NCBI GenBank assembly: GCA_049423065.1
Contig: JBMSQB010000065.1
Location: 1-26,411 of the forward strand
Origin: SYIM01 sp041182885
Lineage (GTDB): Bacteria > Pseudomonadota > Gammaproteobacteria > Burkholderiales > Burkholderiaceae_E
Direction: 5' to 3'
DNA: 26,411 nt
In this document: piece after piece, positions 14,237-22,218 of the stretch
How the letters are laid out: each line of letters starts with the position of its first letter
Numbering within the stretch: position 1 is the stretch's first letter
The notes under the pieces: model-generated
The model's database searches: none
The model's input: only the letters and a program-made list of their open reading frames with translations
Told to the model about the DNA's origin: nothing
Translations under genes and position numbers: made by a program

Positions 14237-16330
14237 ATGAACCAGATCGATTACACCGTCAGTGGCAATCTCGCCCTGATCACGATGAAGAACCCGCCGG
14301 TGAACGGTCTGGGTTATGAGCTGCGCCGCAGCATCTGCGACGGCATGCAAAAGGCGCTCGCCGATCCCACCATCAAGGCCATTGTGCTTACTGGCGGTGG
14401 CCGGGCCTTTTCAGGTGGCGCCGACATCCGCGAGTTCAATACGCCCAAGGCGATTGCGGAGCCCACGCTCCTGTCGGTGATCCGACTCATCGAGAATTCG
14501 CCCAAGCCAGTGGTTGCGGCGGTGCACTCGGTCGCAATGGGGGGCGGTCTCGAATTGGCCATGGGCTGTCACTACCGGGTGGCAAGCCCAGGGGCCCAGA
14601 TCGCGTTGCCCGAGGTCAAGCTTGGCGTTCTTCCGGGGGCAGGGGGAACGCAGCGTCTGCCACGGCTTGTTGGGCTGGAAATGGGCCTCAACATGATTGT
14701 GAGTGGGCAGACTGTGCTGTCGGAAAAGTTGGCGACCACCCGACTTTTCGACCAGATCGTCGAAGGCGATCTGATCACCGCCGCCAAAGCGTTCGCGCGG
14801 CGGGTGGTCGATGAAGGAAAGGGTCTGCCGCGGGTTCGGGATATTCGCGTCGAGCACCCTGATGCGCAGGCGCTCCTGCAGTTCGCCCGCAATACGGTGG
14901 GCGCTGTGGCGCGCAACTTTCCCGCGCCCATGAAGTGCGTCGAGGCCGTGGCGGCTGCGGTCAGCAAGCCCTTTGATGAGGCGATGCGGTTTGAGCGTGC
15001 GCTCTTTCTCGAGTTGGTGCAGACGCCAGAATCCAAGGCGCTGCGTCACGCATTTTTCGGTGAGCGCGCCGCGAGCAAGATCCCCGATGTCCCGGACGAC
15101 ACGCCGTTGCGCGACATCCGCTCTGCCGCAGTGATCGGCGCGGGCACCATGGGTGGCGGCATCGCCATGAACTTTGCCAACGCGGGCATCCCGGTCACGG
15201 TGCTCGAGGCCAAGGCCGATGCGCTAGAGAAGGGAATCGCCACCATTCGTGCCAACTATGAGAACACCGCGAAGAAGGGGCGCATGACTGCTGATGAGGT
15301 GGCCGCCCGGATGGCGCTCATCAGCCAGACGCTTAACTACAACGACATTGCTTCCACCGACATCGTGATTGAAGCGGTGTTCGAAGACATGGGCGTGAAG
15401 GAACAGGTGTTCCGCAAGCTTGATCAGGTGATGAAGCAGGGGGCCATTCTGGCTACCAACACCTCGACGCTGGATGTCGATCGCATTGCCGCGTTCACCA
15501 ACCGTCCGCAGGACGTGATTGGCACCCACTTCTTCAGCCCTGCCAATGTCATGAAGCTGCTCGAAGTGGTGCGTGGCCAGAAAACCGGCAAGGATGTGCT
15601 TGCGACCACCATGCAGCTCGCCAAGCGACTGCGCAAGACCGGTGTGGTCTCGGGTGTCTGCGATGGATTCATCGGCAACCGCATGGTCGAGCAGTATGTG
15701 CGGCAGGCGGGCTTTATGCTCGAGGAGGGGGCGTTGCCGCAGCAGGTTGACCGTGCAATTGAAAAATTCGGTTTCGCAATGGGCCCGTTCCGGATGAGCG
15801 ACCTCGCCGGCAATGATGTCGGCTGGTATATCCGCAAGCGCCGTTACCAGGAAAAGCCCGACATGAAATATCCGCGGATCGCCGACCGGATCTGCGAACT
15901 CGGCCGATTCGGCCAAAAAACAGGCGCCGGCTTTTATCGATATGAAGCGGGTCGGCGAGACGCAATTCCCGATCCCGTGGTCGAACAGTTGATCGTTGAT
16001 CACCGGGCCTCGCTGGGCCTCAAGCCCCGGAAGCTGTCCGACGATGAAATCGTGCACCGGCTGGTGTTTGCGCTGGTCAACGAGGGCGCTCGAATTCTTG
16101 AAGAGGGTATCGCGCTCCGTGCCTCGGACATCGACATGGTCTACCTCACGGGCTACGGCTTTCCCGTGCACCGGGGTGGACCGATGCTCTACGCCGACTT
16201 GTATGGTCTCTACAACGTATCGGTGCGCATGGGCGAGTTTGCACGCAATCCGCACGGCGACCCTGAGTTCTGGACGCCTGCGCCGCTGCTTGCCAAATTG
16301 ATTGAAGCGGGCAAGGGCTTTAACGGCTGA
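14237..16330 (+). CDS. Bifunctional enoyl-CoA hydratase / 3-hydroxyacyl-CoA dehydrogenase
   Basis: A 697-residue multifunctional beta-oxidation enzyme. Residues 1 to about 190 are a crotonase domain: PPVNGLGYELRR, GGRAFSGGADIREF, and the catalytic glutamates E106 (GGGLELAMGCHYR) and E126 (ALPEVKLGVLPGAGGTQRLPR start). From about 295 an NAD-binding domain begins with AVIGAGTMGGGIAMNF. Catalytic H431 lies in GTHFFSPANVMKLLEVVRG, and NRMVEQYVRQAGFMLEEGA starts the dimerisation part. Its length is nearer to the peroxisomal bifunctional enzyme type than to FadB or FadJ (about 715-730). It hydrates trans-2-enoyl-CoA and oxidises the 3-hydroxy product with NAD. It sits 27 bp after the ligase gene and 36 bp before the thiolase gene. 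Confidence 0.93.
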   Translation: MNQIDYTVSGNLALITMKNPPVNGLGYELRRSICDGMQKALADPTIKAIVLTGGGRAFSGGADIREFNTPKAIAEPTLLSVIRLIENSPKPVVAAVHSVAMGGGLELAMGCHYRVASPGAQIALPEVKLGVLPGAGGTQRLPRLVGLEMGLNMIVSGQTVLSEKLATTRLFDQIVEGDLITAAKAFARRVVDEGKGLPRVRDIRVEHPDAQALLQFARNTVGAVARNFPAPMKCVEAVAAAVSKPFDEAMRFERALFLELVQTPESKALRHAFFGERAASKIPDVPDDTPLRDIRSAAVIGAGTMGGGIAMNFANAGIPVTVLEAKADALEKGIATIRANYENTAKKGRMTADEVAARMALISQTLNYNDIASTDIVIEAVFEDMGVKEQVFRKLDQVMKQGAILATNTSTLDVDRIAAFTNRPQDVIGTHFFSPANVMKLLEVVRGQKTGKDVLATTMQLAKRLRKTGVVSGVCDGFIGNRMVEQYVRQAGFMLEEGALPQQVDRAIEKFGFAMGPFRMSDLAGNDVGWYIRKRRYQEKPDMKYPRIADRICELGRFGQKTGAGFYRYEAGRRDAIPDPVVEQLIVDHRASLGLKPRKLSDDEIVHRLVFALVNEGARILEEGIALRASDIDMVYLTGYGFPVHRGGPMLYADLYGLYNVSVRMGEFARNPHGDPEFWTPAPLLAKLIEAGKGFNG

Positions 16331-16366
16331 CGGTTCAGCCCATCAGACAACCATTAGGAGAGAGCC

Positions 16367-17548
16367 ATGCGTGAGGCAGTGATCGTTTCCACAGCGCGTA
16401 CCGGGCTGGCCAAGAGCTGGCGCGGTGCGCTCAACATGACCCACGGGGCAACCATGGGCGGACACGTGGTGCGCGCCGCCATCGAGCGCGCGGGCATCGA
16501 GGCGGGCGAGGTTGAAGATGTCCTCATGGGATGTGCCAATCCCGAGGGCGCAACCGGTGCGAACATCGCGCGTCAGATTGCGCTTGCGGCGGGGTGCCCG
16601 GTCACGGTGTCGGGGGTGACTGTGAATCGATTCTGCTCTTCCGGCCTGCAAACCATTGCCATGGCCGCGCAGCGCATCATGGCGGGCGAGGCCGATGTGT
16701 TTGTGGCGGGTGGCGTGGAATCGATTTCCTGCGTTCAGAATGAAATGAACACGCACATGCTGGTGGACAGCCGGCTCGAACGGAAGAAGCCCGAAATCTA
16801 CTGGAACATGCTGCAGACGGCCGAGCAGGTGGCCAGACGCTACAACATCTCCCGCGAGCGACAGGACGAATACGGCGTGCAAAGCCAGAACCGCGCTTGT
16901 GCGGCCGCCGAGGCAGGCCGATTCGCCGAGGAGATCGTGCCGATTGCAGTCACCATGGCAACGGCCGACCGGAACACCGGGCAACTCGCCACGCGCGAAG
17001 TGATGCTGGTCGACGACGAGGGCCGACGCGCCGGCACCACGCTTGAAGCGGTCGCGCAGATCAAGCCGGCGGTGGCGGGCGGCGTGATCGCTGCCGGCAA
17101 CGCGAGCCAGTTTTCAGATGGCGCGGGTGCATGCGTGGTGATGGAGGCTGGCCTCGCCGAGCGTCGAGGCCTCAAGCCCCTTGGCTATTTTCGCGGGTTT
17201 GCAATCGCGGGCTGCGAGCCCGACGAGATGGGCATCGGTCCCGTGTTTGCCATTCCCAAGCTCCTCGCACGAGCGGGGCTCAAGGTTGAAGACATCGATC
17301 TCTGGGAATTGAACGAGGCGTTCGCAGTTCAGGTGCTGTATTGCCGGGATCGTCTGGGCATCCCTGCTGATCGGCTGAATGTGGACGGCGGTGCAATTGC
17401 AATCGGTCACCCCTATGGTGTGAGCGGCCAGCGTCTGACCGGGCACGCGCTCATCGAAGGCCGGCGCAGAAAGGCACGCTGGGCGGTGGTTACCATGTGC
17501 GTGGGGGGCGGCATGGGCGCGGCCGGTCTGTTCGAGATCATTCACTGA
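16367..17548 (+). CDS. Thiolase (acetyl-CoA C-acyltransferase)
   Basis: A 393-residue thiolase. Catalytic residues by count are C90 (VNRFCSSGLQTIAMAA), H348 (GGAIAIGHPYGVSGQR) and C378 (VTMCVGGGMGAAGLFE), matching well-known biosynthetic and degradative thiolase numbering. NEAFAVQVLYCRDRLG gives the Asn-Glu motif. The ribosome-binding site TTAGGAGAG lies just before the ATG. With the preceding bifunctional enzyme it completes the beta-oxidation cycle by cleaving 3-ketoacyl-CoA. The context favours degradation over acetoacetyl-CoA synthesis. Chain-length preference cannot be inferred. Confidence 0.94.
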   Translation: MREAVIVSTARTGLAKSWRGALNMTHGATMGGHVVRAAIERAGIEAGEVEDVLMGCANPEGATGANIARQIALAAGCPVTVSGVTVNRFCSSGLQTIAMAAQRIMAGEADVFVAGGVESISCVQNEMNTHMLVDSRLERKKPEIYWNMLQTAEQVARRYNISRERQDEYGVQSQNRACAAAEAGRFAEEIVPIAVTMATADRNTGQLATREVMLVDDEGRRAGTTLEAVAQIKPAVAGGVIAAGNASQFSDGAGACVVMEAGLAERRGLKPLGYFRGFAIAGCEPDEMGIGPVFAIPKLLARAGLKVEDIDLWELNEAFAVQVLYCRDRLGIPADRLNVDGGAIAIGHPYGVSGQRLTGHALIEGRRRKARWAVVTMCVGGGMGAAGLFEIIH

Positions 17549-17561
17549 TGCGCCTCGCATC
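17547..17561 (+). terminator. Weak hairpin after the thiolase stop (possible attenuator)
   Basis: GATGCG, three bases, CGCATC is a perfect 6-bp inverted repeat overlapping the thiolase stop and lying in the 41-bp gap before the SDR gene. No T-run follows directly; partial termination or mRNA processing is possible but unproved. Confidence 0.25.
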
Positions 17562-17589
17562 GCTTCGAATTCGCTAAAAAAGGGCGCCA

Positions 17590-18366
17590 ATGTCAGTCAG
17601 GCAATTATTCGATCTGGCCGGGCGCAAGGCCATCATCACCGGGGGCTCGCGCGGACTGGGCCTGCAGATTGCCGAGGCGCTCGGCGAGATGGGCGCCGAG
17701 GTTGTGATCGCCGCGCGCAAGCAGGCGGAACTCGATCAGGCCGTGACGCATCTCCAGTCGCGCGGCATCAGCGCGTCGGCTTTTGCCTGCGACCTGACCC
17801 AGGCCGACGCGGTTCGCCGCTTTGCCGATCAGGCACTGGCCCGTCTGGGGCATTGCGACATTCTGGTCAACAATGCTGGAACTGCCTGGGTGGCGCCGGC
17901 AGAAGACCATCCGCTCGAGGCCTGGCAGAAGCTTGTCAATTTGAATCTCACCGGCGTGTTCGTTCTCACCCAGGAGATCGGTCGTCGGTCCATGATTCCG
18001 CGTCGCTACGGCCGCATTCTCAACATTGCGTCCACAGCGGGCCTGCGCGGCAACCCCCCCAATTCCAACGAAGGCATCGCCTACAACACCACCAAGGGCG
18101 GGTTGGTCAATTTCACCCGTGCGCTGGCAGGCGAATGGGGTGAGTTTGGCATCACGGTGAACGCGCTCGCGCCCGGTTTCTTTCCGTCGCGCCTGACCCA
18201 GGTCGCGCTTGAGCAGTTCGGTCAATCCATCATCGATGCCACGCCGCTTCACCGGTTGGGCCATCCAGAAGACATGTCGGGCGCGGCAGTGCTTTTCTGC
18301 TCCGAGGCGGGGCGACACATCAGCGGTCAGATCCTCGCGATCGACGGCGGGCTCACGGCGGTCTGA
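17590..18366 (+). CDS. Short-chain dehydrogenase/reductase (classical SDR)
   Basis: A 258-residue classical SDR. Cofactor motif TGGSRGLGLQIAEAL is at about 17-31, NNAG at about 94-97, catalytic S148 in NIASTAGLRG, and Y165/K169 in AYNTTKGG. The C-terminal AGRHISGQILAIDGGL is the usual family end. An Arg after the first strand (AARKQAEL) suggests NADP(H) preference. It resembles gluconate 5-dehydrogenase-like and 3-oxoacyl reductase-like members, so substrate is open. In this operon it probably acts on a hydroxy- or ketoacyl intermediate or an alcohol feeding into the ligase. Confidence 0.88.
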   Translation: MSVRQLFDLAGRKAIITGGSRGLGLQIAEALGEMGAEVVIAARKQAELDQAVTHLQSRGISASAFACDLTQADAVRRFADQALARLGHCDILVNNAGTAWVAPAEDHPLEAWQKLVNLNLTGVFVLTQEIGRRSMIPRRYGRILNIASTAGLRGNPPNSNEGIAYNTTKGGLVNFTRALAGEWGEFGITVNALAPGFFPSRLTQVALEQFGQSIIDATPLHRLGHPEDMSGAAVLFCSEAGRHISGQILAIDGGLTAV

Positions 18367-18370
18367 CAGC

Positions 18371-18805
18371 ATGCTGGTATCCGACCGCCCGTCAGGCTTC
18401 GACGTTGCAATCCCCTTTGTCGAGTACAGCGGCATCCGGTTGCTCGAGACCACCGTTGAACGGGTGGTCACAGAGCTCAACCTTGCCGAGCATCATCTGA
18501 ATTCGGCCGGCTATGCCCACGGCGGGGCGGTGATGACGCTGCTTGATGTCACCATGGCGATCGCCGGGCGGATGGTGGCGCGCGACCCCGGTCCGAAGGA
18601 TACGGTGATGGCCACCGTTGAAATGAAAACCAGCTTTATGCAGGGCGGCCGGGGCAGGCTTCGTTGCACCGGATCATGTGTCCACCAGACGCGGTCCCTG
18701 GCGTTCTGCGAGGCCGAGATTCGCGACGAGGCTGGTGAACTGGTTGCGCGGGCGTCGGGCACGTTTCGCTTCATGGCACGCAGAAGGAGCCCTTCCGATG
18801 GTTGA
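18371..18805 (+). CDS. PaaI-type hotdog-fold acyl-CoA thioesterase
   Basis: A 144-residue protein from the ATG at 18371, 4 bp after the SDR stop, starting MLVSDRPSGFDVAIPF. The hotdog motif HGGAVMTLLDVTMAIAGRM carries the usual His-Gly-Gly and the acidic residue on the long helix. Strands TVMATVEMKTSFMQGGRGRL and SLAFCEAEIRDEAGELVARA follow. PaaI-like thioesterases hydrolyse dead-end or excess acyl-CoAs and release CoA. It overlaps the next gene by 8 bp. An upstream in-frame extension into the SDR gene was rejected because it has no family-like sequence. Confidence 0.85.
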   Translation: MLVSDRPSGFDVAIPFVEYSGIRLLETTVERVVTELNLAEHHLNSAGYAHGGAVMTLLDVTMAIAGRMVARDPGPKDTVMATVEMKTSFMQGGRGRLRCTGSCVHQTRSLAFCEAEIRDEAGELVARASGTFRFMARRRSPSDG

Positions 18806-19796
18806 AATGAACCGCCAGTGGCGGCTGGCCCGCCGCCCGGACCGCGAGGTCACCCCGGATTGCTTCGAATGGGTGGAGCGCCCGATCGAGCCCCTCGAGG
18901 CGGGGCAGGTTCGCGTCCGCAACCACTGGCTGTCGCTTGATCCCTACATGCGTGGCCGGATGGACGAGGCGCGCTCCTATGCGCCACCGCAGGCGCTTGG
19001 CGAGGTGATGCAGGGTGGGACCGCAGGCGAGGTGGTGGAAAGCCGGCATGCCGATTTCAAGGCGGGCGACGAGGTGGTCGGTCGACTTGGATGGCAGGTC
19101 TACGCCAATGCACCGGCGCGCGAACTTCGCAGAATCGACACACGACGCGTGCCGATGCAGGCATGGCTAGGCGCGGTCGGCATGCCGGGGGTCACCGCCT
19201 GGTATGGCGTCAACGACATTCTGTCGCCGCAGCCGGGGCAGACGCTTGTGGTGAGCGCGGCAAGCGGGGCGGTTGGGTCTGTCGTGGGACAGCTCGCCCG
19301 CGCCAAGGGGGCTCGGGTCGTGGGCATCGCGGGTGGCGCGGAAAAGTGCCGGATCGTGGTGGACGAGTTCGGGTTTGACGCATGCGTCGACTACAAGGCA
19401 GGCAACCTTGCCGGTGAACTCGACCGAGCGCTCAATGGGGCGCGCATCGACCGACTGTTCGAGAACGTCGGGGGAGTGTGTCTGGACGCGTGTCTCGCGC
19501 GAATGAACACCTTTGGCCGGATCGCGGTCTGCGGACTGATCTCGGGCTACAACGGCGAGCCGATCGCGCTTGCCAACGTGCGCTCCATTCTGGTGAATCG
19601 GCTCCATGTTCAGGGCTTTATCATTTCCGATCACATGGATCGCTGGGCCCCGGCGCTTGCCGAGCTCGCCGAGCTTGCCGCCACCGGTCGGTTGCGCTGG
19701 CGCGAGACGGTCGCCGAGGGGCTTGAACGCGCGCCCGAGGCGTTCATCGGACTCCTCAAGGGCCGCAACCTGGGCAAGCAGCTGGTCAGGATCTGA
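18798..19796 (+). CDS. NADP-dependent MDR oxidoreductase (CurA / prostaglandin reductase-like)
   Basis: A 332-residue protein from the ATG at 18798, with AAGGAG about 9 nt upstream. The N-terminal region VEMNRQWRLARRPDREVTPD then VRVRNHWLSLDPYMRGRMD is typical of the zinc-free MDR group of leukotriene B4 12-hydroxydehydrogenase, 2-alkenal reductase and CurA. MPGVTAWYGVNDI and the Rossmann motif SAASGAVGSVVGQLARAKG follow, then NVGG and GLISGYNGEP. No structural zinc cysteines are present. These enzymes reduce carbon-carbon double bonds conjugated to a carbonyl using NADPH. In the operon it may handle an unsaturated intermediate. Confidence 0.9.
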   Translation: MVEMNRQWRLARRPDREVTPDCFEWVERPIEPLEAGQVRVRNHWLSLDPYMRGRMDEARSYAPPQALGEVMQGGTAGEVVESRHADFKAGDEVVGRLGWQVYANAPARELRRIDTRRVPMQAWLGAVGMPGVTAWYGVNDILSPQPGQTLVVSAASGAVGSVVGQLARAKGARVVGIAGGAEKCRIVVDEFGFDACVDYKAGNLAGELDRALNGARIDRLFENVGGVCLDACLARMNTFGRIAVCGLISGYNGEPIALANVRSILVNRLHVQGFIISDHMDRWAPALAELAELAATGRLRWRETVAEGLERAPEAFIGLLKGRNLGKQLVRI

Positions 19797-19805
19797 GCGA
19801 CCCAT

Positions 19806-21104
19806 ATGGAGCGTTTTGCAGACCGCGTTGCGGTCATTACGGGTGCCGCGAGTGGATTCGGCTTGGCGTTCGCCCAGCACGCGGCGTTGCTGGGCATGCA
19901 ACTGGTACTGGCTGATGTGGAGGCCGCGCCGCTCGAGCGGGCCGCAGCCCAGCTGGTCGCAACCGGCGCCAACGTCCGGGCCTTCCAGACCGACGTGTCC
20001 AACGCCGAGCAGATGGCGCAGCTTGCCGATCGCGCGTTTTCAGAGTTTGGTGCGGTTCACCTTCTCTTCAATAACGCAGGCGTTGCCCCGGTGGGTCTGA
20101 TCTGGGAGCAGAGCGCAGCTGACTGGCAGTGGGTACTTGGCGTAAACGTGATGGGCGTTGCCAATGGTCTGCGAAGTTTCGTGCCGCGGATGCTCGAACA
20201 AAATGACGACAGCCATATCGTGAACACCGCCTCGGTCGCAGGCTTTATTTCTCCCACCACCATGGGGCTCTACAGCGCCAGCAAGCATGCAGTGGTCACG
20301 ATCAGCGAAACCTTGCACCATGACCTTCGGGCAGTCGGGTCGTCAATCGGCGTGACTGTCTTGTGTCCCGCCTTCGTGCCGACGGGTATTGCGCAATCAG
20401 AGCGCAACCGGCCGGCAGCGCTTGCGGGCGACCAGGTCCAGACGAGTGCAACGCTGCGTGCCCGTGCAGCAATGGAGCGTGCCGTGTCATCGGGGCGACT
20501 GTCGGCAACCGATGTCGCAGCCATGACATTTGAGGCGATCGCAGCGCGGCGCTTTTATCTGTTCACGCATCCTGCAATCCTTCCCTCGGTCAAAAGCCGG
20601 CATGCCGCCATTGCGGCAGGGCTGGACCCCGATGACCCGTTCGCACGAAAGCCTGGGCTCGCTCCAGTGGCCGCGGGCGATACGCCCGCAGTGCGCCTGG
20701 AAACCGGTAGCTGGAGCGACCTGCGGGCAGTCTGTCAGCCCATAAGGTTCCAGGTGTTTGTCGATGAACAGGGTATCGACCCCGCGCTTGAACTCGATGC
20801 GGTTGACGAAAACTGTCTCCATTGTGTGGCCTGGTCCCAGGGGGTGGCGGTGGGTACCGGGCGATTGTTGCCCGACGGCCATATTGGTCGCATGGCGGTG
20901 TTGACAGCGTTCAGACGCGCCGGCGTGGGGGGGCAGATTCTTGAGCGGTTGGTGGAGGAGGCGCGCGCGCGAGGCCACCATCAGGTTGAACTCAGTGCGC
21001 AGGCTTATGTCGAACCGTTTTATCGCCAGCACGGGTTTACGCGGGACGGCCCGATGTATCTCGAGGCGGGAATCGAGCACGTCAGAATGTGGCGCAAGCT
21101 CTAG
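19806..21104 (+). CDS. SDR-GNAT fusion protein (oxidoreductase joined to an ElaA/YjcF-like acetyltransferase)
   Basis: A 432-residue two-domain protein. Residues 1 to about 280 form a complete classical SDR: TGAASGFG (13-20), NNAG, S143 in NTASVAGF, and Y156/K160 in LYSASKHA. It includes the subfamily's own C-terminal end, YLFTHPAILPSVKSRHAAIA through DPDDPF (to about 279). After a short linker, residues about 296-432 form a GNAT: FQVFVDEQGIDPALELD, VAVGTGRLLPDGHIGRMAVL, the acetyl-CoA loop RRAGVGGQILERLVEEARARG (about 370), and VEPFYRQHGFTRDGPMYLEAG. The second half resembles ElaA/YjcF-type acetyltransferases. No stop or frame break separates them. Both active sites look intact. It ends the operon, 9 bp after the MDR gene. 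Confidence 0.88.
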   Translation: MERFADRVAVITGAASGFGLAFAQHAALLGMQLVLADVEAAPLERAAAQLVATGANVRAFQTDVSNAEQMAQLADRAFSEFGAVHLLFNNAGVAPVGLIWEQSAADWQWVLGVNVMGVANGLRSFVPRMLEQNDDSHIVNTASVAGFISPTTMGLYSASKHAVVTISETLHHDLRAVGSSIGVTVLCPAFVPTGIAQSERNRPAALAGDQVQTSATLRARAAMERAVSSGRLSATDVAAMTFEAIAARRFYLFTHPAILPSVKSRHAAIAAGLDPDDPFARKPGLAPVAAGDTPAVRLETGSWSDLRAVCQPIRFQVFVDEQGIDPALELDAVDENCLHCVAWSQGVAVGTGRLLPDGHIGRMAVLTAFRRAGVGGQILERLVEEARARGHHQVELSAQAYVEPFYRQHGFTRDGPMYLEAGIEHVRMWRKL

Positions 21105-21120
21105 CGCGTCACGACGCGCT
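21103..21120. terminator. Bidirectional hairpin between convergent genes
   Basis: AGCGCGTC, two bases, GACGCGCT is a perfect inverted repeat with 8-bp arms filling the 20-bp gap between the SDR-GNAT stop (21104) and the NRDE gene stop (21125). Position strongly suggests a shared terminator, though there is no T-run on either strand. Confidence 0.55.
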
Positions 21121-21124
21121 CGCC

Positions 21125-21904
21125 CTAGAACTGCAGCCTCCGCTCGCCCACGCACCTCGCGCCGCCTGACGACCACTGCCAGACTCGCTCCACGAAGCAC
21201 ACCCGCCCGTCGTGTCCCACGGTCACCACGGTGGAAGCGCGGGTCCCATAGCGGGCATCGAAGATGAATGGAGTCCGCGTGAGCACAGCGGGATCGGTGC
21301 GATCGGCGTCCGTCGGCACTTCCTCAGGGTTCACGGGGCGCTGATCGGCCAGCGCCTGAAACAGTGGTTCGATCGGGTCGCTGTCGTCGGCCACTTGCTC
21401 CACCACGCTGCCCAAGCGTAGTGATTTGGGCCAGCGTGTGTTGAGCAGGTGATTGGACAGTGTGTGAACACCCGGCGCGGGCGCCTGTATCGGCGCGTGC
21501 GGATGACGATTCGACAGGTACGCGCATGCAGGCTCTGGTCCAGCCCAGTCAAAGAGCAGCAGATTGAAACCTGCGTAACGATCTGCCCTGGCATGCAGTG
21601 CCTGAGCATGGTGCGTGGCTGGATGATTGCCCGCGACAAAGCTTGCGCCGAGTTCGCCACGAGAGCGCTCGCCCGGGCCACGGTCGGGGCGCTCCCGGTA
21701 GTTGGTGACCGCTGCAAGCTTGCCGTGCCGGCTGATCGCAAGCCAGGTTCCCCCTGCGTTCAGGTCGCGCCCGCCGTAGACAGTGGGCGCATCGTCCCAC
21801 CAGTGCGCAGGCAGCGCTGGCCGGTCATGGAACTCGTCGCGGTTGGCCGCGAGCAGCAGGCGGTATCGTGAACTGGCACGCCACGCAAAGGCGATCAGGC
21901 ACAT
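21125..21904 (-). CDS. NRDE/TANGO2 family protein
   Basis: A 259-residue protein beginning MCLIAFAWRASSRYRLLLA and then NRDEFHDRPALPAHWW, the defining start and NRDE motif of the family, followed by YGGRDLNAGGTWLAISRHG and TNYRERP. Further family marks are FNLLLFD, LSNHLLNTRWPKS, and the end RASTVVTVG, which carries the GTRAST block. In eukaryotes TANGO2 is implicated in haem or lipid handling; the bacterial role is not settled. Cys2 at the N-terminus could act as an N-terminal nucleophile if Met1 is removed, by analogy with the NTN-hydrolase fold. It is last in the leftward ygfZ-DUF4936-NRDE set, 2 bp after the DUF4936 stop. Confidence 0.92.
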   Translation of the reverse strand: MCLIAFAWRASSRYRLLLAANRDEFHDRPALPAHWWDDAPTVYGGRDLNAGGTWLAISRHGKLAAVTNYRERPDRGPGERSRGELGASFVAGNHPATHHAQALHARADRYAGFNLLLFDWAGPEPACAYLSNRHPHAPIQAPAPGVHTLSNHLLNTRWPKSLRLGSVVEQVADDSDPIEPLFQALADQRPVNPEEVPTDADRTDPAVLTRTPFIFDARYGTRASTVVTVGHDGRVCFVERVWQWSSGGARCVGERRLQF

Positions 21905-21906
21905 GG

Positions 21907-22218
21907 TCAGGGATCGATTCGCTCGAAGCGCTCGACATGGCGGGGCCCCTGGGCGAGCTCAAGCAGCCCCGACGCGATGGCGCTTGCCGCAATGTGCGAC
22001 TGAAGCGAGGCCAGCGGGCGATCCCCGACCGCGTAGGTCTCCATCCATGTGGCAGCGCCCGCCGGATCCGGATCGTTGCGGCGCCAGAAGCTCACCTCGA
22101 TGCCGTCGGCGAGCAGCGTATCGCGATGCGTGCGCATCGAAGCCAACACCTTCGCGTCATCAGCCGCACTCGCCTTGAAATAGATGAACACGGCCACGCG
22201 GCCGGGAGCGCCGGTCAT
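21907..22218 (-). CDS. DUF4936 family protein
   Basis: A 103-residue protein from the ATG at 22218, overlapping the ygfZ stop by ATGA, starting MTGAPGRVAVFIYFKA. It has a ferredoxin-like alternation of strands and helices, with VLASMRTHRDTLLADGIEV, SFWRRNDPDPAGAATWMETY and a C-terminal RHVERFERI. The combination of FIYFK, a WxExY-like patch and position after ygfZ is what I associate with DUF4936, a small family of betaproteobacteria with no known function. A longer frame upstream to 22365 lies inside ygfZ and was discarded. Confidence 0.75.
   Translation of the reverse strand: MTGAPGRVAVFIYFKASAADDAKVLASMRTHRDTLLADGIEVSFWRRNDPDPAGAATWMETYAVGDRPLASLQSHIAASAIASGLLELAQGPRHVERFERIDP

Noticed and set aside
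15224..16255. 343-codon reverse-strand frame opposite the bifunctional beta-oxidation gene.
   Set aside because: The forward frame has full catalytic motifs throughout; this is a codon-bias shadow, as are the reverse frames at 14411-15049 and 6926-8011.
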